Assembly: GCF_016595415.1 (NCBI RefSeq)
Contig: NZ_JAENIO010000010.1
Location: 1-64,000 of the forward strand
From: Roseibacillus ishigakijimensis
Lineage (GTDB): Bacteria; Verrucomicrobiota; Verrucomicrobiia; Verrucomicrobiales; Akkermansiaceae
Length of the DNA: 64,000 nt
Direction: 5' to 3'
Shown: piece by piece, positions 17,914-26,708 of the stretch
How positions within the stretch are numbered: the stretch's first letter is position 1
Layout: every line of letters starts with the position of its first letter
Program-made: the position numbers and the translations under genes
The notes under the pieces: generated by a model
Told to the model about the DNA's origin: nothing
The model's input: the letters and a program-made list of their open reading frames with translations, nothing else
Databases searched by the model: none

Positions 17914-18993
17914 TCACGCTTCCAGAGGGCCGATGCTCCCCCCCGCAAGGTAGTCGGGCATGACGGCATGCTGCACCGCGAGAGGGTGGCCGGCGACCAA
18001 CTGCTCCAACATGACCTTGCCGAGGAGACGCCCCATGCGAGCCCCACTGCTGCGATAGCGCGCAATGGAGGGGAGGGTGGCCTCGAGGTTGGCATCGTCC
18101 CACATGGCGATGAGGGCAGCCTCCTGCGGGATGCGCTTCTTTTCCCCCAAGAGAAAGCAGAGGGTGGAGATGGAGGCTTCGGTGGAGCCTACGAGGATGC
18201 CGGTGGGAGGCTCGGGCTGGCGGGAGAGACGGCGCAGGACGGAGGCAACGGAGCGCGCGGTGCTCTGGTGACTCTCGACGGAGGCTTCCATTCCCAGGGC
18301 ACGGGCTTCCTCGACGAAAATTCGCGAGGCGGTCTGGTCACCCAGGCTGGTGGGATGCCCGATGAGGTAGAGGACCTTGCGGTGGCCGTATTGGCGAAAG
18401 CGCCCGGCGGCATGGCGGGCGGCAGCCAGGCTATCGGGCACCACGGAGGGGAGCTTGATCTCGTCGTGCTTGCGCCCGAGAACGACGGCGGGCTTGTCCC
18501 GCTCGCTGAACCAACGGTGGATGCTGGCGGTGCCATAGCAAAGGATCCAGCCCGCGGTCTCCGGCTGGGCATCCCACTGCGCGAGCAAGGAGGGCTTGAA
18601 GTGGGTGAAGATGCCCCGATGAGCCTCGAGCTCGAGCTGATAACCGGCCGCCCCCAACCGCTCCCGCAGGGCACCGAGCAGCTCATTGTCGGTGGAGGTT
18701 CTCTCCCCCAGATCAAAGGGGGTGAGGACGCGGATGATGCGGCCAGTGCGGGGGACGATGGCGGGGGCGACAGCGAGGATGCGATGGTGCTTGCCCCGCC
18801 CTCCGAAGGCGAGAATGCCCTCCTCGGCGAGCAGTTGCAGACTTTTCCGCAAGGTCATGCGGCTGACTTGCAGCTCCCGGCAGAGGGCAGCCTCGCTGGG
18901 CAAGGTCCCCTGCCATCGGCCTTGCGATATCTCGCGGCGCAGCACCTGGTAGAGCTGCTGGTGGAGGGCACTGCGATCGAGAGGAGAAGCCAT
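17914..18993 (-). CDS. GntR-type HTH / LacI-type sensor hybrid transcription regulator
   Basis: The start at 18993 (MASPLDRSALHQQ) is preceded by GAGGAGAAG-like sequence on its other side and gives 359 residues. Residues 1-70 are a winged helix of the GntR type (YQVLRREISQG, LPSEAALCRELQVSRMTLRK). The remainder is a LacI/GalR-like periplasmic-binding fold (GRIIRVLTP, GWILCYGT, GHRKVLYLIGHPT, PTGILVGSTEA). Such hybrids in Verrucomicrobia usually sense sugars. It is divergent from a LamG-domain protein gene with 124 bp between the start codons, so that gene is the likely target. The ligand is unknown. Confidence 0.85.
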   Translation of the reverse strand: MASPLDRSALHQQLYQVLRREISQGRWQGTLPSEAALCRELQVSRMTLRKSLQLLAEEGILAFGGRGKHHRILAVAPAIVPRTGRIIRVLTPFDLGERTSTDNELLGALRERLGAAGYQLELEAHRGIFTHFKPSLLAQWDAQPETAGWILCYGTASIHRWFSERDKPAVVLGRKHDEIKLPSVVPDSLAAARHAAGRFRQYGHRKVLYLIGHPTSLGDQTASRIFVEEARALGMEASVESHQSTARSVASVLRRLSRQPEPPTGILVGSTEASISTLCFLLGEKKRIPQEAALIAMWDDANLEATLPSIARYRSSGARMGRLLGKVMLEQLVAGHPLAVQHAVMPDYLAGGSIGPLEA

Positions 18994-19042
18994 GACGAGG
19001 GTGCGGCACGATGCACGCGGCGGGCCAAGCGGGCAGCAGAGT

Positions 19043-19059
19043 TGTCTAGCCCGCAGACA
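19043..19059. promoter_or_regulatory. Candidate operator in the regulator/LamG intergenic region
   Basis: TGTCT-N7-AGACA is a perfect 5-bp inverted repeat centred in the 124-bp divergent gap, where the hybrid regulator would be expected to bind. The repeat is short and could occur by chance. Confidence 0.3.
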
Positions 19060-19117
19060 GCAACAATCACCGGGGAAAAAGGCGCGCTGGCACGCCCACC
19101 GCTGACTTGGGGCAGCT

Positions 19118-21871
19118 ATGATTTCACCAAGAACAATCAGCATTCCAGCCCCGCTGGCTCCCATTGCCCGCACTCTTCTGCTCGCTTGGGGGAGTGGCCA
19201 CCTTTCGGCGGAGACCGTCGTCTACTGGCGCTTCGAGGGCGATGGCACGACCGAACCCACCGAGGGAGCCTATGTGCAGGACACCGATGGCCACACTGCG
19301 GTGCAGGCCGCAGGCATCCCCGCCATCGACCTCTCGGGAAATGGCAACAACCTTTATTCGTGGAACAATGATTACTCGGGCCACCAATACCAGGCCCTCG
19401 GCACGGCGGGCAATCCCTTCACCACCCTTCCCAACAACGGAGAGGCGAACAACTGGGCCATCCACAATGTGAGCGGCTACTCCGGCAGCTTCACCTGGTC
19501 GGAGCAATCCAACCCCACCGGCACGGACCTGGAAACCTGGACTTCACCGACCTGGACCATCGAGGCCTCCTTCCTCACCACGACCACCAATGGGCACCAG
19601 ACCTTTGTGGGGCGGGACGGCAACGGGGTCTCCAACACCAATGCGGCCAATGCCCCCGTCTACTTCCAAATCACCCCAGGCGGCAGCGTGCGCATCCTCT
19701 ACGTGGATGCGGCGGGCAATGCCCACGCCGCCCTGGACCCGACCCCGGTGCGCACCAATACCTGGTATAGCTACGCCGCCATCAGCGATGGCGAAACCCT
19801 CAGCCTCTGGCGCACGGAGCGGGGCAGCACCTTCCTGGAGGTGGCCTCGGCCGACCTGAGCGAATCCACCAACCCCGCCCTCGCCGACCCGGGGGTGGAT
19901 GCCAATGGCGAGGTCTGGCCCTGGACGGTTGGCCGGGGACGCTACGGCACCTCGGACAATCCCCACGACAATCACGGCGACCGCTTCTATGGCTCCATCG
20001 ATGAGGTGCGCATCAGCGATGTGGCCCTCCCCGTAGAGGAGCTGCTCGCTTCCTTCCCTACCACGGCAGAAGACAGCGATGCCGATGGCTTACCCGACAG
20101 CTGGGAAACCACGAACTTTGGCACCATCAACTACTACCCCGATGATGACTACGACCTGGACTTCAGCACCAACTACGCGGAATACGCCGCAGGCACCGAT
20201 CCCGACGACGAGAACGACTGGCCGGATAGCGACGACGACGGTCTGGGCGATGGCTGGGAAATGCTCTACCTCGGTGGCACCCTGGACGGTGGACCCGACG
20301 AGGACCCGGATGGCGACTACAACACCAACCTGGCGGAATTCCTCGCCGCCAGCGATCCCTCCAGCGCCCTGAGCTTTCCCGACTGGGACGACGACTATGT
20401 CAATGACGGCTGGGAGCTCCATTACTTCCCGGCCTACAGCGATCCGGAGGAGATTGACGTCACCCTCGATCCGGATGGCGACCTGCATAGCACCGAGGCA
20501 GAATTCCGGGCCGAGACCGATCCCAACGATATCTTCTCCTCGCCGGACCTCGATGATTTCCTCGGAGACAGCCTTCCCGATGGCTGGGAGGTCTACTACT
20601 TCGGGCAAACCGGAGACGACCTGGAGACCGCGGTGGGACGGCAGGGCCCCACGGACGATCCCGATGGCGACGGCTTCTCCAACTTCATGGAATACGCGGC
20701 GGCCACCGACCCCACGGATGCCCAATCCTACGAGGCCACACTGGGCTACTGGCGCTTCGAAGAGGCCAGCGAGGGAGAAGTGCCAGCGGGAGGCAATGGC
20801 CAATATCTCTACCCGGCCTCCATTCAGGATTCCTCCCTCTACGGCAACCACATGATGGCCTGGGCGGACTATAGCCGCCCCAACTACGCGGCTCTCTTGC
20901 CCGCCGCCACCATTCCCGCTACCGGGGAGAGCAATGAGGGGTCCCTCCTCTTCACCCGCAATGGCAATGGCGTCTACTACATCGAAGCGGTCTTCACCAC
21001 CCCCACCGCGCATCTGGGCGGCGGCACCGCCACCTTGCGCACCGCGACCTTTGAGGAGCTCACCGTCGAGGCAAGCTTCCGCACCGAGGTCTCGGGGGTC
21101 TGGCAATCGCCCGTGGCCAAGTTCGGCAATCCCGTGGGTGGCCAGCCCCCCTTCTCCTTCAAGGTCGACACCACCGACAAGCTCCGCCTGGGCTTGATCG
21201 ATGGCTCGGGAGTCGCTCGCGAGATCATCAGCGAGACAACCATCGCCGTCGGCAGCTGGTATTCCGCCGCCGCCGTGATCACCGCCGACGAGATGCGGCT
21301 CTACCTCAAACTACCGGGCGAAGCCTCCTACCGGCTGGAAGGCTCCCTCGCCATCGAGGGCGCATGGCACGTGCCGGAAAGCGGACCGGAAAACACGGTT
21401 TGGAACATCGGAGCAGGGATGTGGGCCGGCACCCAGACCGATGCCTTCGGCGGCTACCTCGACGAAGTCCGCATCACCGCCAAGGCCCTCCCGGTGAGCG
21501 CCTTCCTCTTCCACGAAGAAAGCACGGGCTCGCCCTATGAGCTCTGGGCCGCGAGCGAAATCCCCGACCCCGCCCAGCGGGAGGCAGGCGCCGACCCCGA
21601 TGGCGACGGCACCCCCAATGGTATCGAGTTCGCCCTTGCTCTGGATCCGATGGACGCGCATTCCACCTTTACCGCCAGCCTCAGTGACGAGCTCGCGCTC
21701 ACCTGGCCGGCTGCCGAGGGCCTCAGCTTCACCATCCAGACCAGTCCGGACCTCAGCCCCGGTAGCTGGCAGGACGTGACCACGGTCACCGCCAGCGGAG
21801 CGGAGGGCACCTGGCCCCTCCCGGAGGCGAGCGGCACGGCCTTCTTCCGCATCGTGGTGAATGGCAACTAG
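19118..21871 (+). CDS. Large secreted protein with two LamG-like domains and Asp-rich repeats
   Basis: A 917-residue protein with an N-terminal hydrophobic export signal (about residues 14-30). Two LamG/concanavalin-like domains are seen: about 30-310 (VVYWRFEGDG ... GSIDEVRISDVALP) and about 545-800 (LGYWRFEEAS ... GYLDEVRITAKALP). Between them lie several Asp-rich calcium-type motifs: DSDADGLPDSWE, DSDDDGLGDGWE, DPDGDGFSNFMEYA. The C-terminal 100 residues contain DPDGDGTPNGIEF and the tail domain seen in other secreted proteins here. It probably binds glycans or cell-surface material outside the cell. A strong terminator follows. Confidence 0.8.
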   Translation: MISPRTISIPAPLAPIARTLLLAWGSGHLSAETVVYWRFEGDGTTEPTEGAYVQDTDGHTAVQAAGIPAIDLSGNGNNLYSWNNDYSGHQYQALGTAGNPFTTLPNNGEANNWAIHNVSGYSGSFTWSEQSNPTGTDLETWTSPTWTIEASFLTTTTNGHQTFVGRDGNGVSNTNAANAPVYFQITPGGSVRILYVDAAGNAHAALDPTPVRTNTWYSYAAISDGETLSLWRTERGSTFLEVASADLSESTNPALADPGVDANGEVWPWTVGRGRYGTSDNPHDNHGDRFYGSIDEVRISDVALPVEELLASFPTTAEDSDADGLPDSWETTNFGTINYYPDDDYDLDFSTNYAEYAAGTDPDDENDWPDSDDDGLGDGWEMLYLGGTLDGGPDEDPDGDYNTNLAEFLAASDPSSALSFPDWDDDYVNDGWELHYFPAYSDPEEIDVTLDPDGDLHSTEAEFRAETDPNDIFSSPDLDDFLGDSLPDGWEVYYFGQTGDDLETAVGRQGPTDDPDGDGFSNFMEYAAATDPTDAQSYEATLGYWRFEEASEGEVPAGGNGQYLYPASIQDSSLYGNHMMAWADYSRPNYAALLPAATIPATGESNEGSLLFTRNGNGVYYIEAVFTTPTAHLGGGTATLRTATFEELTVEASFRTEVSGVWQSPVAKFGNPVGGQPPFSFKVDTTDKLRLGLIDGSGVAREIISETTIAVGSWYSAAAVITADEMRLYLKLPGEASYRLEGSLAIEGAWHVPESGPENTVWNIGAGMWAGTQTDAFGGYLDEVRITAKALPVSAFLFHEESTGSPYELWAASEIPDPAQREAGADPDGDGTPNGIEFALALDPMDAHSTFTASLSDELALTWPAAEGLSFTIQTSPDLSPGSWQDVTTVTASGAEGTWPLPEASGTAFFRIVVNGN

Positions 21872-21904
21872 CCACCACGCCCCCTTTCTTGCCAGCAATC
21901 CAGG

Positions 21905-21939
21905 AAAACCGCAGATGCCCCGGCATCTGCGGTTTTTTT
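21905..21939 (+). terminator. Rho-independent terminator of the LamG gene
   Basis: A long perfect stem AACCGCAGATGCC / GGCATCTGCGGTT with a two-base loop and a seven-T run, 34 nt after the stop codon. Confidence 0.92.
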
Positions 21940-22146
21940 GCAATCCGCGCCAACCCCAAGGCTCTTTCCTCCTGCCGGAGGTCCCCTAGGTAGACGTAGT
22001 GCTGGGGTGGGATAGGCCAGGCAGGTGCACCCATCGGGACCGTGGACATCAAACCCGCCGTGCCCTCCAGTGAGGCACCGGCCTTTTTCGGCGGCCTCCT
22101 GACGGAAGGCCGGCTATCTCATAAAGGAGCTCACCGAACCGCTTTT

Positions 22147-22230
22147 TCTAACAGTTTTTTGAAACTTCCACCCGGCCACTCCGGTTAGCAAGGCCCTCTC
22201 CCAAGGGAGAGCTTGTTAGAAATTGTTAGA
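22147..22230. promoter_or_regulatory. Repeat-rich leader of the discoidin-like gene
   Basis: Just before the ATG at 22232 there is a perfect inverted repeat CTCTCCC-AA-GGGAGAG (22196-22211) followed by two direct copies of TTGTTAGA (22213-22230 region). An inverted copy TCTAACA lies about 65 bp upstream. This looks like an operator or a structured 5' leader. No known family of site is recognised. The rest of 21940-22146 shows GC-rich short palindromes but no gene. Confidence 0.35.
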
Positions 22231-22231
22231 C

Positions 22232-23572
22232 ATGAAAACAGCAGCCCGCCTCATCGCGACCCTACTCGCCCTCGCCACCTGCCCGCTCACCGCCCGCATC
22301 ATTTCTCCGGATGGCTCCGCCTACCTCAGCGTCTCGGCCCACCCCGTGCTGCGGGCCGATTACGCCGCCGGAAACCTCTTCGACCAATACCTGACCGTGA
22401 ACCAGGACCCGGGCGATGACAACGACAGCGGGCGCGCCTGGGCCTCCGATTTCGACCTCACCACCGCCGTCGTGGAGTTCGAGCTTGCCCAGAGCCACTC
22501 CGTAGAGGGCTTCGCCTACTCCCAGCGCCAATACCTCATCAACGACGCCAATGACAAGTTCACCGCCGTAGACATCTGGGTCAGCGAGACCACCGCCTAC
22601 TCCGCCACCGCCTACTCCGCCACCGCTGCCCCGGCCGACGCCCCCCGGTTCAGCAATATTCCCCTGCGCACCGACGCCACCGATCAGTTCCTCCTCTACC
22701 GCCTCCCCGAGGCCATCGAGGGACGCTACTTCCGCTTCGCCTTCAAGCGCCCCTTCAATAGCGAGGGAGTGGCCGGCGGCACCGAGCTGCGCCTGGTCAC
22801 CGACCTGCCCACCATCGCCACCCCCGCCGACCCTGCCATCATCTCCCCCGACGGCTCGCTCTACACCCATGTCGTCGCCAGTGCCGAGCTCAATGGCAAC
22901 TACAGCGCTGACAAGCTCTTTGACCAAAACCTCCTCCCCGGTGACGACCCCGGAAGCAATAGCGATGCCGGTCGAGCCTGGGCCATCCAAAGCGGACAAG
23001 AAGTCGGCACCCTCAGCTTCCAGCTCGATCAGCCCTACCTCGTCAGCTCCCTCGTCTACTCCCAGCGCCAGTTCCAGGTCTACAACTTCAATGACAAGGT
23101 GCGCACCCTGGAGATCTGGGCCAGCGGCAGCAGCCCTCTGACCAGCGAGCCCGACCGCGCCCCCGACGCCACCCTGACTCTCAACGAAGAGCTCACCGAT
23201 CGCTTCATCGACTATCCCCTGCCGAACACCCTGCGCGGACGGTACTTCTTCCTGAAGTTCCACGCTGCCCCCGGTGACGGCATCATTGGTGGCACCGAGC
23301 TGCGCCTCGCGGGCTCCCCCGCAGCGGAGGCGGCCCCCCTGGCCATCACCTCGCTGGTTCGTGGCGCCACCGCCCTCGACCTCGAGCTCACTGTGCCCGC
23401 CCCCGGCAACTTCCTCTTGCAATACTCGCACACCCTCGCCCCCGACAGCTGGCAGCCGGTCGAGAACGGCCGCTTCCAAGCCGAATTCCCCCACATCCAC
23501 CTGCGCGACCGCGAGCCCGGCAACCTCCAGCCCGCCGACGGCAAAGTCTTCTACCGGGTGATTGCGAATTGA
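22232..23572 (+). CDS. Secreted protein with two discoidin-like repeats
   Basis: The ATG at 22232 (MKTAARLIATLLALATCPLTA) gives a clean signal peptide; a TTG nine bases earlier is less likely. The 446-residue protein is two tandem copies of a roughly 175-residue unit. Each begins IISPDGS, continues with LFDQ and a DPG-DD/SN-S--GRAWA block, then YSQRQ, NDK, EIWVS/EIWAS and a closing GGTELRL. The fold is probably an F5/8-type-C (discoidin) jelly roll for carbohydrate binding. A short C-terminal domain follows, as in the neighbouring secreted proteins. It is exported; the target is unknown. Confidence 0.7.
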   Translation: MKTAARLIATLLALATCPLTARIISPDGSAYLSVSAHPVLRADYAAGNLFDQYLTVNQDPGDDNDSGRAWASDFDLTTAVVEFELAQSHSVEGFAYSQRQYLINDANDKFTAVDIWVSETTAYSATAYSATAAPADAPRFSNIPLRTDATDQFLLYRLPEAIEGRYFRFAFKRPFNSEGVAGGTELRLVTDLPTIATPADPAIISPDGSLYTHVVASAELNGNYSADKLFDQNLLPGDDPGSNSDAGRAWAIQSGQEVGTLSFQLDQPYLVSSLVYSQRQFQVYNFNDKVRTLEIWASGSSPLTSEPDRAPDATLTLNEELTDRFIDYPLPNTLRGRYFFLKFHAAPGDGIIGGTELRLAGSPAAEAAPLAITSLVRGATALDLELTVPAPGNFLLQYSHTLAPDSWQPVENGRFQAEFPHIHLRDREPGNLQPADGKVFYRVIAN

Positions 23573-23649
23573 GTGACTCCCCTCCCGGCGGGGACACTGA
23601 CGGTCACTCCGCCATTGCCCCCGCCCCCTTTTTCCGCCAAAGGGAGGTC

Positions 23650-24309
23650 ATGCGACTTGCCATTGGCGACATTCACGGCTGCCTGACCTCTCTAGAGACC
23701 CTGCTCGACACCGTCCAGCCCACCCCCGACGACCTGGTGGTCACTCTGGGCGATTATGTGGACCGGGGGCCGGACTCCAAGGGGGTGATCGACTTTCTCC
23801 TGGCCTTTCGCCAGACCCACCAGCTCGTCCACCTGATGGGGAACCACGAAATCCAGATGCTGCGGGCGCTGGAGGGCGCGCCCCATCTCGCGCGCTTCCT
23901 GAGCGCGGCCTGCGGGGGCCAGGGCACCCTCGATTCCTACGGCGGCAGCTTCGAGGACGTGCCCGGGGAGCACTGGGACTTCATGAAGTCGGCCGCCCTT
24001 TACCACGAGCTGGAGGGGCACATCCTGGTCCATGCCGGGCTGGCTGCCGATTTGCCCGTGGACCAGCAGGGGCGCGAGACCTACTACTACCAGCGCTTCT
24101 ACGAGCAGGAGCCCCACTGCTCGGGCAAGGTGGTGGTCTGCGGCCACACCATCCAGGGCGACCTGCCCAGCGATATCGGCCACGCCATCTGCCTCGATAC
24201 CTGTGCCTACGGGGGCGGCTGGCTGACCGCGCTGGACCTCGATAGCGGGCACCTCTGGCAGAGCAATGAAAAGGGCCAGTGCCGCGAGCTGGAGCTCGAG
24301 GATCTCTAG
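23650..24309 (+). CDS. PPP-family metallophosphatase (serine/threonine or diadenosine type)
   Basis: The start at 23650 follows GGGAGGT and removes an unrelated leader. The 219-residue protein has the full PPP metal signature: GDIHG (6-10), GDYVDRGPDS, GNHE, HAGLA and CGHT. These bind two metal ions and hydrolyse phosphomonoesters or nucleotide polyphosphates. Its small size is typical of bacterial PrpA/ApaH-like enzymes. No signal peptide is seen, so it is cytoplasmic. Its stop codon overlaps that of the convergent sulfatase by 4 bp (CTAG). Confidence 0.9.
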   Translation: MRLAIGDIHGCLTSLETLLDTVQPTPDDLVVTLGDYVDRGPDSKGVIDFLLAFRQTHQLVHLMGNHEIQMLRALEGAPHLARFLSAACGGQGTLDSYGGSFEDVPGEHWDFMKSAALYHELEGHILVHAGLAADLPVDQQGRETYYYQRFYEQEPHCSGKVVVCGHTIQGDLPSDIGHAICLDTCAYGGGWLTALDLDSGHLWQSNEKGQCRELELEDL

Positions 24310-25706
24310 TAGCGGTAGTCCGCGCCGTCGCGGCTGAGGCGGCAGCTCTCGTCCCACTCCGCCACCGCCGCCTTCAGCTCGCGCAGGAGTTCGGGCTTCT
24401 CGGCGGCGAGGTCTTTTTTCTCAAAAGGATCCTCCGCCAGATTGTAGAGCCGCCAGCGGCCCTCCGGCTGGGCCTCGTGCAGGATCTTCCAATCGCCGCG
24501 GATGAGGGCCAGGCCATCCACCCCGCGCACGAGGCGCCGGTAGCCGAAGAAAAGGTCCTTGCCGCGCTCCTCCCGCTCCCCGCGCAGCAGGGGCAGGAGG
24601 TCGATGCCGTCGATGGGCCGCCCGTCCTTGCCGGTGGCCTCTCCCGTGACCGCTGCCGCGACGGTGGGAAAGAGGTCCACCGTGGCGGTGCGGGTGCGCA
24701 GCTTTTTCCCGGCGGGAAGGGAGCCGGGCCATTCCACACAGGCCGGCACGAGCAAGCCGCCCTCATACATCAGATGCTTGTGCCCGCGAAAGCCCCCGGT
24801 GGAGGCGATCTCCTTTTTCGCCATGAAGCCGGCCGGACCATTGTCACTGCAGAAGAAGATGACGGTGTCCTCCGCCAGCTCCAGCGCACGCAGCTCCTCG
24901 CGCAGCCTCCCGATCTGCTCGTCCATGGCGGTGATGCAGCCGTAGTAGTTCTGCCGCGCCTCCCCGGCCTTGGGATAGAGGGCCTTGTATTCCGGACCAG
25001 CCACCACGGGCTCGTGGGGAGCATGGAACCAGACTGTGGCGAGGAAGGGCTGCTCCTTCTTCGCCCGCACGAAGTCAATGACCCGGTCCATGATGATGCG
25101 GCTGTCGTCCCCCGAGAGATTCTCGCGCACCTCCACGCCATTGTGGACATAGGGCGCGCCTCCCTTCCAGGGCTCGCCCTCCTTCATCCCCCAGCTCTTC
25201 CACCCCTGGGGGGTCACCGTCGGGTCCCAGGTGGGCACCGCGCTGGTGGTGGCAAAGGTCTCCTCAAAACCATGCAAGCTGGGCGGCGAAAAGAAGCCCC
25301 GCGAACCCGCATCCGCCAGCTTGACCCAGCCGAGATGCCATTTGCCAAAGAATCCCGTGGCGTAGCCCTCCTCCTGCAGCCGCTCGGCAATGGTCTCCTC
25401 CCCCACCCGCATCCCGGCCGTATGCGCGGCAAGCACGCCGAAGCGGAAGGGATGGCGCCCCGTCAGGCAAGACCCCCGGGTGGGCGAACACAAGGGTGAG
25501 GCGGCATAGAAGCGCTCCAGCACCACCCCATTGGCCGCCATCGCATCGAGATGCGGGGTGCGGAGGCGCTCGTTGCCATTGAAGCCCACATCCCCCCAAC
25601 CCTGGTCGTCGCTCATGAGCAGAATGACATTGGGCTGACGGGCCGCCGCCGGGAGTCCACTGAGCACCAGGCCGGCCAAGACGAAGTAAGGAAACAACCA
25701 CCGCAT
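24306..25706 (-). CDS. Exported arylsulfatase-type sulfatase
   Basis: The start at 25706 (MRWLFPYFVLAGLVLSGLPAAA) gives a signal peptide and 466 residues; ATG 25718 is an alternative. PNVILLMSDDQGWGDV is the first metal site. SPLCSPTRGSCLTGR holds the formylglycine signature C73-S-P-T-R77. ATGFFGKWHLG and VIFFCSDNGPAG are further conserved blocks. It would remove sulfate esters from polysaccharides in the periplasm or outside. It stands alone on its strand, convergent with the phosphatase. Confidence 0.93.
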   Translation of the reverse strand: MRWLFPYFVLAGLVLSGLPAAARQPNVILLMSDDQGWGDVGFNGNERLRTPHLDAMAANGVVLERFYAASPLCSPTRGSCLTGRHPFRFGVLAAHTAGMRVGEETIAERLQEEGYATGFFGKWHLGWVKLADAGSRGFFSPPSLHGFEETFATTSAVPTWDPTVTPQGWKSWGMKEGEPWKGGAPYVHNGVEVRENLSGDDSRIIMDRVIDFVRAKKEQPFLATVWFHAPHEPVVAGPEYKALYPKAGEARQNYYGCITAMDEQIGRLREELRALELAEDTVIFFCSDNGPAGFMAKKEIASTGGFRGHKHLMYEGGLLVPACVEWPGSLPAGKKLRTRTATVDLFPTVAAAVTGEATGKDGRPIDGIDLLPLLRGEREERGKDLFFGYRRLVRGVDGLALIRGDWKILHEAQPEGRWRLYNLAEDPFEKKDLAAEKPELLRELKAAVAEWDESCRLSRDGADYRY

Positions 25707-25850
25707 GACCGCCAGCATCCCGAAATTTCCCCCGGGCCGACAACGGAAAAGAATCACCCGCGTCAGTCTCCATGTCACGCAACTTAGCGCAGGCAGACAT
25801 TGTCATCCCCGACCCCGCGCGGCACAGTGCCGGAAAGACCGTTGCCGCTC

Positions 25851-26708
25851 ATGAAATCCCTCCTCCTCTCACTCACCGCCCTTCTCGTGCTCCCTCTCAC
25901 TGCCGAAGACTTCACCCCCGACCGCAGCGTGGTCTACAAGGAGGTCGATGGCCTCAAGCTCAAGCTCGAGGTCTTCGAGCCCGAGGACCTGCAGCCCGAC
26001 GACGAGCGCCCCGCCATCGTCTTTTTCTTCGGCGGCGGCTGGAGCGGAGGCTCGCCCAAGCAATTCTACCCCCACGCCCGCGAGCTGGCCGGGCACGGCC
26101 TGGTGGCCTTCTCCGCCAACTACCGGGTGAAGAGCCGCCATCAGACCACCCCCTTCGAAGCGGTAGAAGACGCCAAGTCCGCTCTGCGCTGGCTGCGCCA
26201 GAATGCCGACACCCTCGGCATCGACCCCGACCGCATCGTGGCCAGCGGGGGCTCGGCAGGCGGCCACCTCGCCGCCTGCACTGGCGTGATCAGCGGATAC
26301 ACCGTGCCCGGCGAAGACCAGGCGGGGAGCTCCCGGGCCAATGCCCTCATCCTCTTCAACCCCGTCCTCGATACCAGCCGCGAGACCGGCTTCGCCCCCG
26401 ACCGCTTTGGCGCAGGCCGCGAAAAAGTGCTCTCCCCCATCCACCACCTCACCCCCAACGAGGAGCCGCCCACCCTCATCTTCCACGGCACCGCCGACCG
26501 CACTGTGCCCTTCGAGCAGGCGGAACGCTTCACCGCCGCCATGCAAAAGAAAGGCAACGACTGCACCCTCATCGCCTCCGAGGGCGCGGGCCATGGCTTT
26601 TTCAACCACGGATTCTACCGCCCCGGCAATGCCGACGCCCCCTTTTATCGTGACACCATGGACGCCAGCCTTCGTTTTTTGAGAAAACTGGGCTATCTCG
26701 CGGAATGA
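25851..26708 (+). CDS. Exported alpha/beta-hydrolase esterase
   Basis: The start at 25851 (MKSLLLSLTALLVLPLTA) gives a signal peptide; 285 residues. FFFGGGWSGG is the oxyanion-hole loop of the BD-FAE/lipase-like group. ASGGSAGGHLAA carries the nucleophile Ser, HGTADRTVPF the Asp, and EGAGHGFFNHGFY the His. Family members remove acetyl or feruloyl groups from plant or algal polysaccharide, which fits the sulfatase neighbours, but the substrate is inferred. Its TGA overlaps the ATG of the methylase (ATGA), so the two are translationally coupled. Confidence 0.88.
   Translation: MKSLLLSLTALLVLPLTAEDFTPDRSVVYKEVDGLKLKLEVFEPEDLQPDDERPAIVFFFGGGWSGGSPKQFYPHARELAGHGLVAFSANYRVKSRHQTTPFEAVEDAKSALRWLRQNADTLGIDPDRIVASGGSAGGHLAACTGVISGYTVPGEDQAGSSRANALILFNPVLDTSRETGFAPDRFGAGREKVLSPIHHLTPNEEPPTLIFHGTADRTVPFEQAERFTAAMQKKGNDCTLIASEGAGHGFFNHGFYRPGNADAPFYRDTMDASLRFLRKLGYLAE

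Noticed and set aside
17788-19371. 527-codon open frame opposite the GntR-LacI regulator
   Set aside because: Antisense shadow running into the LamG gene; no recognisable domain.
21786-22052. 88-codon minus-strand open frame
   Set aside because: It runs through the LamG terminator hairpin and into the gene end; no motif.
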